From assembly GCF_000001735.4 (NCBI RefSeq), contig NC_003076.8:1-64000 (forward strand): a DNA stretch of 64,000 nt, written 5' to 3'. How positions within the stretch are numbered: position 1 is the stretch's first letter; every line of letters starts with the position of its first letter. Origin of the DNA: Arabidopsis thaliana (Eukaryota > Streptophyta > Magnoliopsida > Brassicales > Brassicaceae). Shown here piece by piece: positions 25,800-34,871 of this stretch. A program made the position numbers and the translations under genes. Below the pieces are notes generated by a model. The model was not told the origin of the DNA and made no database searches. It saw only the letters and a program-made list of their open reading frames with translations.

Positions 25800-27094
25800 T
25801 ATTCATTTGAGAGAGAAAGAGTGAAGAAGAGACTTTTCTATATGAGAGATTACAAGACTTTTGTTACAAGTAAACGTGAACTCTTGGATCAAGAGATTTA
25901 AAAAAGCAAATGAAAATTAAGGATTTTTAAAAAAACATCTGAAGTACTAATGTTTTTGTTCTGTCTGTGGACCAAAGCGATGAAACATTATTAACATACA
26001 ACTTTAATTTATATTTGTTTATAGAGAAGAAGCAAAAAAAAAGAAAGAAAACATTAGTACAGGCTTTAAGCTGATAAATACTCGATTGTTCACTAATCCG
26101 CACGCTAAGTATCATCGTGTTATTTGTGTTTTTAAAAGAACATGTGTTTCGTGTTATTAGCTACTGTTATCTATTTCTGATCGTTGATTTAGGTCTTCGT
26201 AGTAACAAATGTCAACTTGTTGGACGGTGGAGATTATAACATGCGCGTGGGAGGCACGTGATGGAACTAAGTGTCGTAGTGCGGCCACCACCTTTGGCTC
26301 TCGCTTTCTCTCTCTCTCTCTTCTCATACTTCTCTTTCACGCCACCATTCACTTCTTTCATGCTTCTTTTTTTTTTAATTCACTAGGAAATTTTTAGTAA
26401 AGTATTTGATCAATTAATTATTCTAAGAATTGACAGAAGAAAAAAAAACTGAAAATATTATGAAAACGAAAATCAAACAAATAAAAACATACTGTCTTGA
26501 GACTTAAGAATCCTTTTTTTTTCCTCGAGACTTGAGAATCTTTGACAGATGTTATTACGCAGTCGTGGTGGTTACCGTTACCGTGAGTGTTGGTTTGGGT
26601 GGCGTGAGTATCACACGCTTTCTCAATTAGCTTTTGAGGCCCATTAATAACAAAACTTGGTCTTATCTGAGGTCCAATTATTTATATTTTTTGGGCCATT
26701 CTAACCCATCATCATCTTTGCAAATCAATGAGACTTTGGATTTTATGCCACCTAATTCATACATTACCACAATTTTTTAGATATCAATATGCATATGTTT
26801 AGATTTAACTATTTGAAACTTTGATTTGGAATGTATTTTGGTATGCATATGTACAGAGCTAAGAGATTGAATCCACAAAATAAAAATATTAATAGCCGAA
26901 ATTCCCATACCTCAAAATGGACATTACTAACACACGAGCTGGCAGATAAAGGAAATTAATTAACGTAGCGACGACAAGACAATGTTAGTACAAAAGAGAG
27001 ATAAAGAAAGAAGAAAAAAAACGTGGGAATTATAACTACAAACAGTGCGTAGATCACATTCACGGGGCAAATAAATCAGAGAAAAGATTTGGTG
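25800..27094. other. Intergenic spacer with one decayed insertion scar
   Basis: The left part is the RING-CH promoter. A 14-bp imperfect direct repeat around a T tract sits at 26499-26540. The right end holds the 3' UTR of the small minus-strand gene. I see no coding region; the short frame at 26209-26397 shows no family signature. Confidence 0.55.
26499..26540 (-). mobile_element. Possible old retroposon stub with 14-bp imperfect target duplication
   Basis: gagacttaagaatc (26499-26512) recurs as gagacttgagaatc (26527-26540), one mismatch, on either side of a 14-bp insert of T residues plus cctc. The layout equals the stubs at 5245 and 38620, with a decayed repeat suggesting greater age. Break repair could give the same result. 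Confidence 0.45.
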
Positions 27095-27423
27095 TTATCC
27101 ACCGTCTTGGGATTGCTGTGGAGGAGGAGACGAAGAAGGAGAAGGAGGCTTAGGAATATAAGGATTGAGAGGAGTTCCATGCTCAATAGGACCTGGTTTT
27201 ATCGAAGCTTTTGTCGTCGGAGTTGGATCCACTGGAAAATTGTAATCCTCCAACCCCACTTTCATTTCTGTGTGTGTTTTCAATATGTAATCATTAATGT
27301 ATACAATGAAAAACATGAAAGAGAGTAACAAGGAGGATTGATTTGATTACCAGAAGAAGAAGCTAGTAGTGAGAAGCTTAGGATTATTACAACCAAAAGG
27401 AAGACAAAGCTTGACGTCTTCAT
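27095..27423 (-). CDS. Small secreted Pro-rich protein, candidate peptide precursor (At5g01075)
   Basis: Two exons, 27423-27351 and 27267-27095, encode 81 residues. Residues 1-25 are a clear signal peptide (MKTSSFVFLLVVIILSFSLL, then ASSSG). The mature part is acidic then basic and Pro-rich, with DYNFPVDPTPTTKASIK followed by PGPIEHGTPLNPYIPKPPSP and a Ser/Pro/Gln tail. The size, signal peptide and a dense Pro/Gly motif near the C-terminus resemble precursors of plant post-translationally modified peptides, but it fits no family I know (not CLE, CEP, PIP or IDA). The public name, as I recall it, mentions glycosyl hydrolase family 35; nothing here supports an enzyme. A (GA)n tract lies in its leader. 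Confidence 0.8.
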
Positions 27424-27481
27424 CTTCTTCTCTAGAGATTGAGGAAGAGGAGGAAACAATGAAGAAAGGTTTCTTAAAGAC

Positions 27482-27491
<10 letters not shown>

Positions 27492-27514
<23 letters not shown>

Positions 27515-27515
27515 A
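27492..27515. repeat. (GA)n microsatellite in the leader of At5g01075
   Basis: About twelve AG dinucleotides in a row, read as (CT)n in the leader of the minus-strand gene, about 70-90 bp upstream of its ATG. CT-rich leaders are common in Arabidopsis and can influence expression. Confidence 0.85.
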
Positions 27516-28474
27516 AATTGTAAAATGATGTGTGTTAATATTGGGAAATAAGGCCATGTGGGGTTTTGGATCTCTGTCTTGAATGTGATGTTGTGGGTTA
27601 AAATCGAGATCATAGTTATTGCTCTCTCTCTATCTCTGATAATCTCTGTACAAGAGAGGAAAGCATCTCAAACAGCTCAAAGCTCATTCATTGGTTACAC
27701 TTTAATGCTCTCCACTATTATTTTTCTTGTAAGCCACGTGTCCTGAATTCTCTATTTTCCATTAGCAGTGTCTTCTCGTCGATGTATCTATTTGATCACC
27801 ATTGAATCATTGATAGAAACGAGAATGAGAAAATGGAAGAAAAAATAACAAAAGATAATGTGGATGGAGTGGAGAGACAAATATGGTGAAGAAGATACAG
27901 AGGTTGAAGCGGCGCCTTTTCTATAAATACTAGATAGTATGTGGTTGTTGACTATTTATTTCTTGGGCTTTTAATGTTTTTTTTTTAATTTTTTACCTTA
28001 TGTTTTTGAATTACGCAATAAATAGTGTGTAAGAGAAGAGTAGTAAATTAGTAGTAGTATAATTAACCGTCTAATTGAGTTTCATAGCAGTCACGTATGA
28101 ACTGGTAGTAACAGAAACGATATAGTAAACACACAATAATGTATTGATGTTATTGCAAAAACAAAAGTTAGTTAGTTCCAATTTTTAATTATTTTCCCCC
28201 ATTTAAATAATTAAATGCCAACGAAAAATATAGCATTTATTAATGTGCTTTTTTGTCTTTAGATCGATCTCTAAGCGATATTGTTGTCTTCAAATACTAA
28301 ACACCATTAGGCTTAATGTAAGTTTTGTTGCCTTAGATTTTCTTTTTTTTTATCAGTTTAGTAGTTTTTACTTATTCGTATTTGTTAAGAATTGTCACAT
28401 CCATACTTCCAGATGATTTTGATCTTCATTTTGTTTTCGTGTTTTGTGGACTTAATTTGGGGGTTTATGATGAG
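27516..28474. other. Upstream region of At5g01075
   Basis: AT-rich promoter and spacer DNA with a TATA-like tataaata at 27922-27929, which is distant from the gene. No coding region or repeat family is recognised. Confidence 0.5.
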
Positions 28475-28490
28475 TATGTGTAGGTATCTT

Positions 28491-29972
28491 TTTTTTTTTT
28501 TTTTTTTTTGTCAAAACACAACTTTCATTCATTAAGGCCTCAAGAGAGGAAAGTTGATACAAGCTACGATAATACAACAGAAAGAAAGATACAAGTTCCA
28601 TGAGTTTTCCAAAGGGATGTTCACTTTTAAAAAGTTTGCAATGGTTGAAAAATCTGTTGAAACTATAGCGGATTCGACCATGAAGACGAGCTTCGCGAAA
28701 TCCTCGACCAACGGGTGGTCATAGACGGCTCGAGCAAACAATGCATACAAGCTTTTAGAAACAAACTCCAAAGAGGAGGCTGTTGGATAAAAAAGATTGA
28801 GAATACTACGGTAACCACTTTTCCATGGAAATGCGGTTATAATGCCGTTCTTCTTCAAGCTTTTAAAAATTTGAGAACTATCCTTGAACTTGATGATTTG
28901 CACATGAACGAGCTCGATAATCAAAGGAAGCGGGGATGAAGAGTTGAAAAAGCTACGGTAATCACCGCTCTGTGGAGACGGGATCATAGTGCCGTTCTTC
29001 TTCACTCTTTTGGTTTTATGAAAAATCTCTCTAGGTGCTTCGAAAGGCAGGGTTCTCGAGATATAATTGTACCAACAAAGCAACATTGACCGAATATGTT
29101 CCAATTGTTGTCCATGAAAAACTGGTTTCAAATATCGACACCAACGTTGGCTAATAATGGACAAATAAGATTTTTGATCAAACCTGGATTTTTGCAGAAA
29201 TTGATTAGGATCACACCTATTGGAGTTGGGCTTCAAACACCTTAAAGGCCCAAATAAATGAATTTGCCAAGACAAGGAACTTGATGGGCCGAACTGGAAT
29301 AGGCCCAAAATCGAAAACCCTAGTTTTCTTTTGGCGTGGGCGATGAGACTTTGAGTGTGGCGGCTAGACGACGGCGAGCAGAAGATCGGAGTTGAAAGAG
29401 TTATCGCCGAGGGATGTGGCACTGGAGGAGATAAAGGCGAGAGACAACGGTACCAATTGGTTTGATGGATTAGGGTTGATCCATTCGTCGACAACTTCGT
29501 CACTGGGACCAACGATTCTAAAACCCAATGAGAACGTTGGTCGATGAGGGTAGCGGAGCAGCTAGGCTTCATGGATCTAGGCGCAGGTGACAGGTTAAGC
29601 TCGAGATCAACCATTTTCGCAGATTTAGCTTCAAGCATCTCGCCAATAGCACAACGGGATAGGTTTCATCAAGAGTATCCAGCAGATTAGAGGACCAAAT
29701 GGGAGAAGAGGTTCTGGGCAGCCTGAAAAGTGGATCTCTGACCACCAAAACCGAAAGCAAAAAGGAAGCGCTGTGGTGGTCGGGAGAGTGACAAAAGGGG
29801 ACAAAAAGTTTGCGAGATGCGGAACTGAGACAAGAGAATTGGAGGAGCTTAAGTACATCCCGACGCCGGCGAGCAAAAGCTCCACCGGCGTCGGAAAATA
29901 GATTCATGAGGATGTCTTCGATTTTCGTGCTTGGGAGAGTTCACGGGTTTTTACGTTTGAGTTATTCGTTTA
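28491..29972 (-). mobile_element. LINE-mobilised retroposon with poly-A tail and 16-bp target duplication (At5g01080 region)
   Basis: The element is flanked by two exact copies of tatgtgtaggtatctt (28475-28490 and 29973-29988). On the minus strand it ends in taatgaatgaaagttgtg, then ttttgac and about 21 A residues. These are the marks of target-primed reverse transcription. At 1.48 kb it is too short for a full LINE, and the frames inside (368 residues at 28532-29638; a 112-residue frame at 29569-29907) show no reverse transcriptase. It is either a non-autonomous element or a 5'-truncated copy of a longer one. The tail resembles that of the LINE fragment at 56622 (ending aatgaatgaccttattttgt), suggesting the same mobilising machinery. 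The annotated gene here, which I recall as beta-galactosidase related, is probably element sequence. A Sadhu-type retroposon is another option. Confidence 0.85.
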
Positions 29973-30060
29973 TATGTGTAGGTATCTTGTTACTTGTTTT
30001 TGTTTTGCTGTTTGCATTAGGGGGCTATATCTATTTTCCAATTTGTCGCTACGTTTTGTA

Positions 30061-30225
30061 ACCTACACATACATCTAATACACACACAATATAACCCTAT
30101 ACATACATCTACACGTCATTCATGATCTCTTCCATACCTTATACATACATCTATACACACATAATAACCTTATACACACATGATAACCCTATACATACAT
30201 CTACGCATCATTCATACCCTCTATC
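30061..30225. repeat. Imperfect tandem repeat rich in atacatacatcta
   Basis: The unit ataaccctatacatacatct followed by ac-c-tcattcat occurs at 30090-30122 and 30182-30215. Shorter versions (ttatacatacatctataca) lie between them. The period is irregular, about 45-90 bp. It looks like a decayed minisatellite. Confidence 0.65.
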
Positions 30226-31077
30226 TATATACGTAGTAATCTAGTCTCTTGCACCAGTTTAGCAAGAGATGGAAATTCTAGACTAAGACACGTACTTACT
30301 ATACATAAACGAATCAACGTTCTCTCGTTCCACCGCCATCTTCCAAATGGAACGAATTTCAATTTCCGTGACAATCCATTTTCCTCCTTTTTTCTCCAGC
30401 CTCTACAACACAAACAAAAAACAAAACATTTCAGATATCAGTTTGATAAATTTTTTCCAATTAAAACTAACAATTGTTCTACTATCATAACATAAATGTT
30501 TTCTTAGGCATAAATAGAGGACATTATATATCAAACCAATTTGTTTACTTTTCTACTCCATCTTAACACATCGCATACAACATTTATGAAGACAACAACA
30601 TTTCAAGCCCTCATCTTATGAACACTTTTTTTTAACACACTTATATAAGAGCAGTATCTAAAAGACTAAAACATGGTCATGGTTCCAAAAACTATACTAT
30701 TAATTAAGCCAAACACCATAGCTAAACAGAAAAAAAAAATGATGGAACCAGAGTCTTACCTTCTACGATGATGATGCCTTTATGTTTGTCTCTGAGAAAG
30801 TGAGAGAACTAAAAAGAGTTTTGAGTTGGATATTCAAGTGGAATAACATATTAAGAAACAAAAAGCAGAGTTTTAGACATGTGAAAGAAAAGGAAAAAAT
30901 GAATGGAAAGAATTTTGAACTTTGAACGAAGATGTAAGGGGTCATGATCCACATTTTTTAATTTAGAAACAAAATTCAAATTCATATTCATAACGGTAAG
31001 AAAATCTTAATTGTTTCTAAACACGTTCATATTTTCTTTCGGCGCCCAACGTTCGGTTGTCAAATTGGCAGCATTAT

Positions 31078-31181
31078 GGACTTACAATTTCGATAGATAC
31101 TCATTAATATATAGTTATACTTGATGGACCCGAATTGGCCGCAGTATGGGCTTTTATCGTATCTATCAAAATTGTAAGCCC
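31078..31181. repeat. Inverted repeat, 22-bp arms, 60-bp loop
   Basis: ggacttacaatttcgatagata (31078-31099) is nearly the reverse complement of tatctatcaaaattgtaagc (31160-31179) and the bases that follow, with two mismatches that would be G-U pairs in one transcript. The words aattggcagcattatgg and aattggccgcagtatgg are also directly repeated at 31062 and 31133. It may be a small hairpin locus or the remains of a MITE. Confidence 0.55.
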
Positions 31182-33054
31182 GTAGCATCATTCCTGAACA
31201 ATTCGAACTGAAGCCCGTAGCTTCAAAGTCAAACTTAAATTCAAAAATTAATCCTACAGAACATCTTAAAAGTTCAAACTATACTATTTCAATTAAAAAA
31301 AATCTGGTAGAATTGAACTGAAATCAATCGAAGTGTTAAATTAAGAATCTTTTGGGAGAACTAAAAGTTTATGTTGTTGTTTTTGTGTGGTCGGTATAGA
31401 TTTTATGGATTAGATTATTTGTGGAAGACATAATGTAACAAGAGTCGGGACAGAGCATTAATGGTCCATGGTTTAAAAACATTAAATTGAACGCACAAAG
31501 TGTCAGCGAGTACTTTTGTCAGTCTTTGAAATAAATGCACCCCCAAATTTATTTCTATTTATCTTTGAGTATTGATTGAGTCTCTCGTTTTTTATCCTTA
31601 TATATTTTCATTTGCCCAAACCAAGCATTTAATTATATTCGCCGGTTTGTTTTGCCACATTTCACACGTAACCATTACCAAGAGTGAGAAACTACAGTAT
31701 TTCATTTACACTACATGCATCTCTCGTAAACATCCTTTATATGAACTCTCATAAAGTTTGTAACCCAAACAAAAATGATCTCTCATAAAGTTAAAATTTA
31801 AAATCTCGTTAAAATTCATAACAATAGATTGTGCTTATTTAATTATGTTTGGACGATACTAAAACTCTTACCAGTGATCATGAAACATTGATTTCCTTCC
31901 TTCCTCCACTCACATTATTGGGCTTATTTAATTATTAGGCTGCATGTGACGATATATGGATATACTTTTAAATAAACCATGGTTCAATATTTTTACCATT
32001 AAAATATCGAAAATCTAGAATTGTTTCCTGAGCCAACTCACTGTAAACTTGATTTCTAATAAGATAAAATAAGATGCTGCCAAAGGAGAAGGTTCTTAGA
32101 GTAGAGGTCACTCTCTTTCAACCTTACAAAATTCGAATGTTTTTTCAACTATGAGTCCTATGGGTTTTGATCATTTTTACTGAACAAAATAAATACATAA
32201 AGTTTTACTATAAATACAGAAGCTCTGCCTAATGCGAGCATTTTTTAACTTCACCGGACATGCCACGAGCATGTTATGGGCATTTGCACTTCATTTTATC
32301 TTTGAACTTTTTTTTAGCATTTTAAGAATAGCTAGTAAAAACATAATCAATGGTAGTCCACTAATTAACCCATTAATTAGAGAGATACGAGAGATCCTTT
32401 TTAGATTCCATCTTCTTCCTTCCTCTTCTTTTCGCCAAACAATTCCACCTTTATTATCTTAAACCCCACATTTCCTATTTCCTTTTTGTTTATAGACAAT
32501 AAATATGATTTCTTCTTGCACTATATTAAAAAACAATTATGACCTAATCTAATTATGAAAAATAATCAACAACACCTTAAAAACTTTCCACTTAAAAAAC
32601 ATTCATGCATGATTTTTTTCTAGTTATCAAAGATTAGTAAAATTCTTCATCATTACAGTATTAACAATTGAATAGATTTTTAGATTATCGCAAATTTATA
32701 GTAGAAAAGAGTGGGGGCAAAATGTCACAATCGAGAACATGGGGGATACAAAGGAGAGAAGATAAAAGAAGTGGGTATAAGAACAGAAATAGCATTAATT
32801 GAATTTTTATTTCCCTTACTCAGCAACCACTGAGATTACAAGAGTGTTGTTTGAGAGCGAATCAAGGTTCCTCCAAAGAAGGAAGATGACTTTAATTCTT
32901 ATTTAATTTCCCTTTCTCCTTTTGCTTCACCAAAATCCACACATTCATCAATTAAAAAACAAACCCTAGATTCTTGAAAACTGGAACTCATTCACGAATC
33001 CTAAAAAGAGAGCTCCTTTGGTTTTCTTGAAACCCAGATTCTTCAAGCTCAGCT

Positions 33055-34116
33055 ATGGCGGTCTTCAAAACCCTAGCTTTCCTATTCGTTTTAAGCATCG
33101 TGATTTACCAATCAGTGGCTGTTACAGATGTAAATTCATCGTTTTCCTTTAATGGGTTTGTGAAAGCTCCAAGCTTTGACAATAATGTTGCTCTGTTTGG
33201 AGATTCGAAGCTCGTTCATGGCGGTCCATCGATACAATTGACTGACTCAGTGAGTCGCAGTGAAGGGCGAGTTATTTACAAGAAACCCATCAGACTGTTC
33301 CAAGGTAAAGAGAGAAACTTTTCCGGATCATTCTCAACTAGTTTCTCGTTTTCGATGTCTGATGAGATTGGTAGTGTCTTGGCTTTTATAATGGTTCCAA
33401 GAGGTTTGGATCTTAGGTTGTTTGGTAGAAAGGGTAATAATAGTTCCTCTGGTTTAGGGTTCTTATTGAAACACAAAGTTGTTGCTGTTGAGTTTGGTAT
33501 CTCCAAGAGAGGGAATCATGTAGGGATCTTAGTTGGTCGTCCTGAATCTGGTAAAGTTAGAAAGTTATCATCTTTTGGTCACCATTTCAATGAAGAGAAG
33601 AGATTGAATTGTTGGATTGATTATGAGGCAAGCTCAAAGAGAATAGAGGTTCGTTTGAGTCTATCTGCTGCCTTAAAGCCGGTGGATCCATTCGTGTCTT
33701 ACTCTGTAGACTTGGCTAAGCTATGGAAAGATGGGAAGTTTATGGTGGGTTTAACCTCTGCAAATGGAAACACTTCAAAGCCGGTTTATCTCCATTCGTG
33801 GAGCTTTAAACTGAGACATCCTTCGATGAGGATTCACTCGCAGCCGCTTGATCCAAACGACGTTTCCAAGACTGTTAAGGAAGGGGAGAAGACGGTGGAA
33901 GTTAAGGGGAAAGGAAAATGTATATGGAGAATCCTTGGTGCATTGGTTTTGGGGGCGGTTTGTGGAACATTGGGAGCCATGTTCGCGTTATACCTTTGGA
34001 CAATATGCGGTAATAGGCAGTCAATGGCGATAGTTCCCGAGGAATGTGCTGACGAAAAAGCGGATATCCTTGTAACGAAAGCTGATGTTGTTGTTGAAGA
34101 AGAAGTCAAGAAGTAG
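33055..34116 (+). CDS. Legume-lectin-domain membrane protein without kinase (At5g01090)
   Basis: A single exon encodes 353 residues. Residues 1-22 are a signal peptide (MAVFKTLAFLFVLSIVIYQS, VAV). The L-type lectin beta-sandwich fills about 26-255: SFSFNGF near the start, SFSTSFSFSM, VAVEFGI (the strand that carries metal ligands in active lectins), CWIDYEASSKRIEVRLS and FMVGLTSANGN. The canonical D-x-N calcium/manganese residues are not evident, so carbohydrate binding is doubtful. One transmembrane helix lies near 288-317 (ILGALVLGAVCGTLGAMFAL) and is followed by a short acidic tail where lectin receptor kinases would have their kinase. The likely place is the plasma membrane with the lectin outside. 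The start is set by the signal peptide. Confidence 0.92.
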   Translation: MAVFKTLAFLFVLSIVIYQSVAVTDVNSSFSFNGFVKAPSFDNNVALFGDSKLVHGGPSIQLTDSVSRSEGRVIYKKPIRLFQGKERNFSGSFSTSFSFSMSDEIGSVLAFIMVPRGLDLRLFGRKGNNSSSGLGFLLKHKVVAVEFGISKRGNHVGILVGRPESGKVRKLSSFGHHFNEEKRLNCWIDYEASSKRIEVRLSLSAALKPVDPFVSYSVDLAKLWKDGKFMVGLTSANGNTSKPVYLHSWSFKLRHPSMRIHSQPLDPNDVSKTVKEGEKTVEVKGKGKCIWRILGALVLGAVCGTLGAMFALYLWTICGNRQSMAIVPEECADEKADILVTKADVVVEEEVKK

Positions 34117-34871
34117 TAGAAAAAGAAAAGTTTGGTGTGTGTGTTTTAGAATGTTGTATTTGTTGTTTGTAATGTAAATTCTTGTGTCCTTCTTTATTCT
34201 TCTTCTGTTTGTTTTTTTGTTAGTTGCAGATTTGGTGAGATGAGTTTTCACATGTAGAAGAATCATACAATATGTATTAAGTTAAGATCCTGAAATCTTG
34301 ATCAATGCAATTGTCTTTTTTTTTTTTTTTTTTTCATTTGAGGACAAGTCAGTGGAGAGACGTGAGTGAATTGAAGTAAAGAGTTTGTTCCAAAAAAGAA
34401 AGCAAAGGGGTTCTCGTGATTTCTACAAAAATGCATTTATAATTAGTTGCCACTTTCAGACATCTTTCTCTCTGTGTCTTTTCTCTGTCTTGACCGATAA
34501 GAAAGTGAAAGGAGAGTAACAGTGGAATGTGTATTGTCTCCAATGGTCCCCTTCCTCAATCTAGAGATTTATTGCTTTAACCAGAGTTCGAATTTACTAG
34601 CTTTCAAAGTCACTGCTTGTAAACCAGTGGGTTCAAATTACACAGCTAAGACTTTGAGTGCTGAATGTGAATTGACTATATACACATATATGCATAAGCA
34701 ATGGTTGGTATTTGATAGCTGAGTTGAAAAATCTTGCTTGTATTTCTCTAATTTCCTACTATAATTAGAATACTTAAAACGAAACCCTAATCTACAAATG
34801 AACAGAAAAGAAAAACCAAAAATGATGTGTATGTGCGTATAATTAATGAATAAATCGTTGAATTGAGCCCT
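34117..34871. other. Convergent 3' region between the lectin gene and FRB1
   Basis: It holds the lectin 3' UTR, a long T tract at about 34315-34334, and the FRB1 3' flank. The small open frames on either strand have no recognisable domain. Confidence 0.6.

Larger units (their letters stand above)
29989..33054. other. Gene-poor spacer left of the lectin gene
   Basis: Three kilobases of AT-rich DNA contain ACATACAT-rich repeats (30061-30225), an inverted repeat (31078-31181) and, near the right end, the lectin leader. Open frames at 30225-30413, 30763-30954, 31572-31754 and 32232-32462 are short and have no family signature. Confidence 0.5.

Noticed and set aside
27095-27423. Glycosyl hydrolase identity for the 81-residue protein
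   Set aside because: Far too short, no catalytic residues, and a clear signal peptide plus Pro-rich tail.
28532-29638. 368-residue protein as a host gene (beta-galactosidase related)
   Set aside because: It lies wholly inside a retroposon with exact target duplications and has no glycosidase motif that I can see.
30061-30225. CRISPR-like array
   Set aside because: Spacing and units are irregular and the organism is a plant; it is a decayed minisatellite.
34315-34334. Long T tract after the lectin gene as a retroposon tail
   Set aside because: No flanking direct repeat and no tail-like body next to it.
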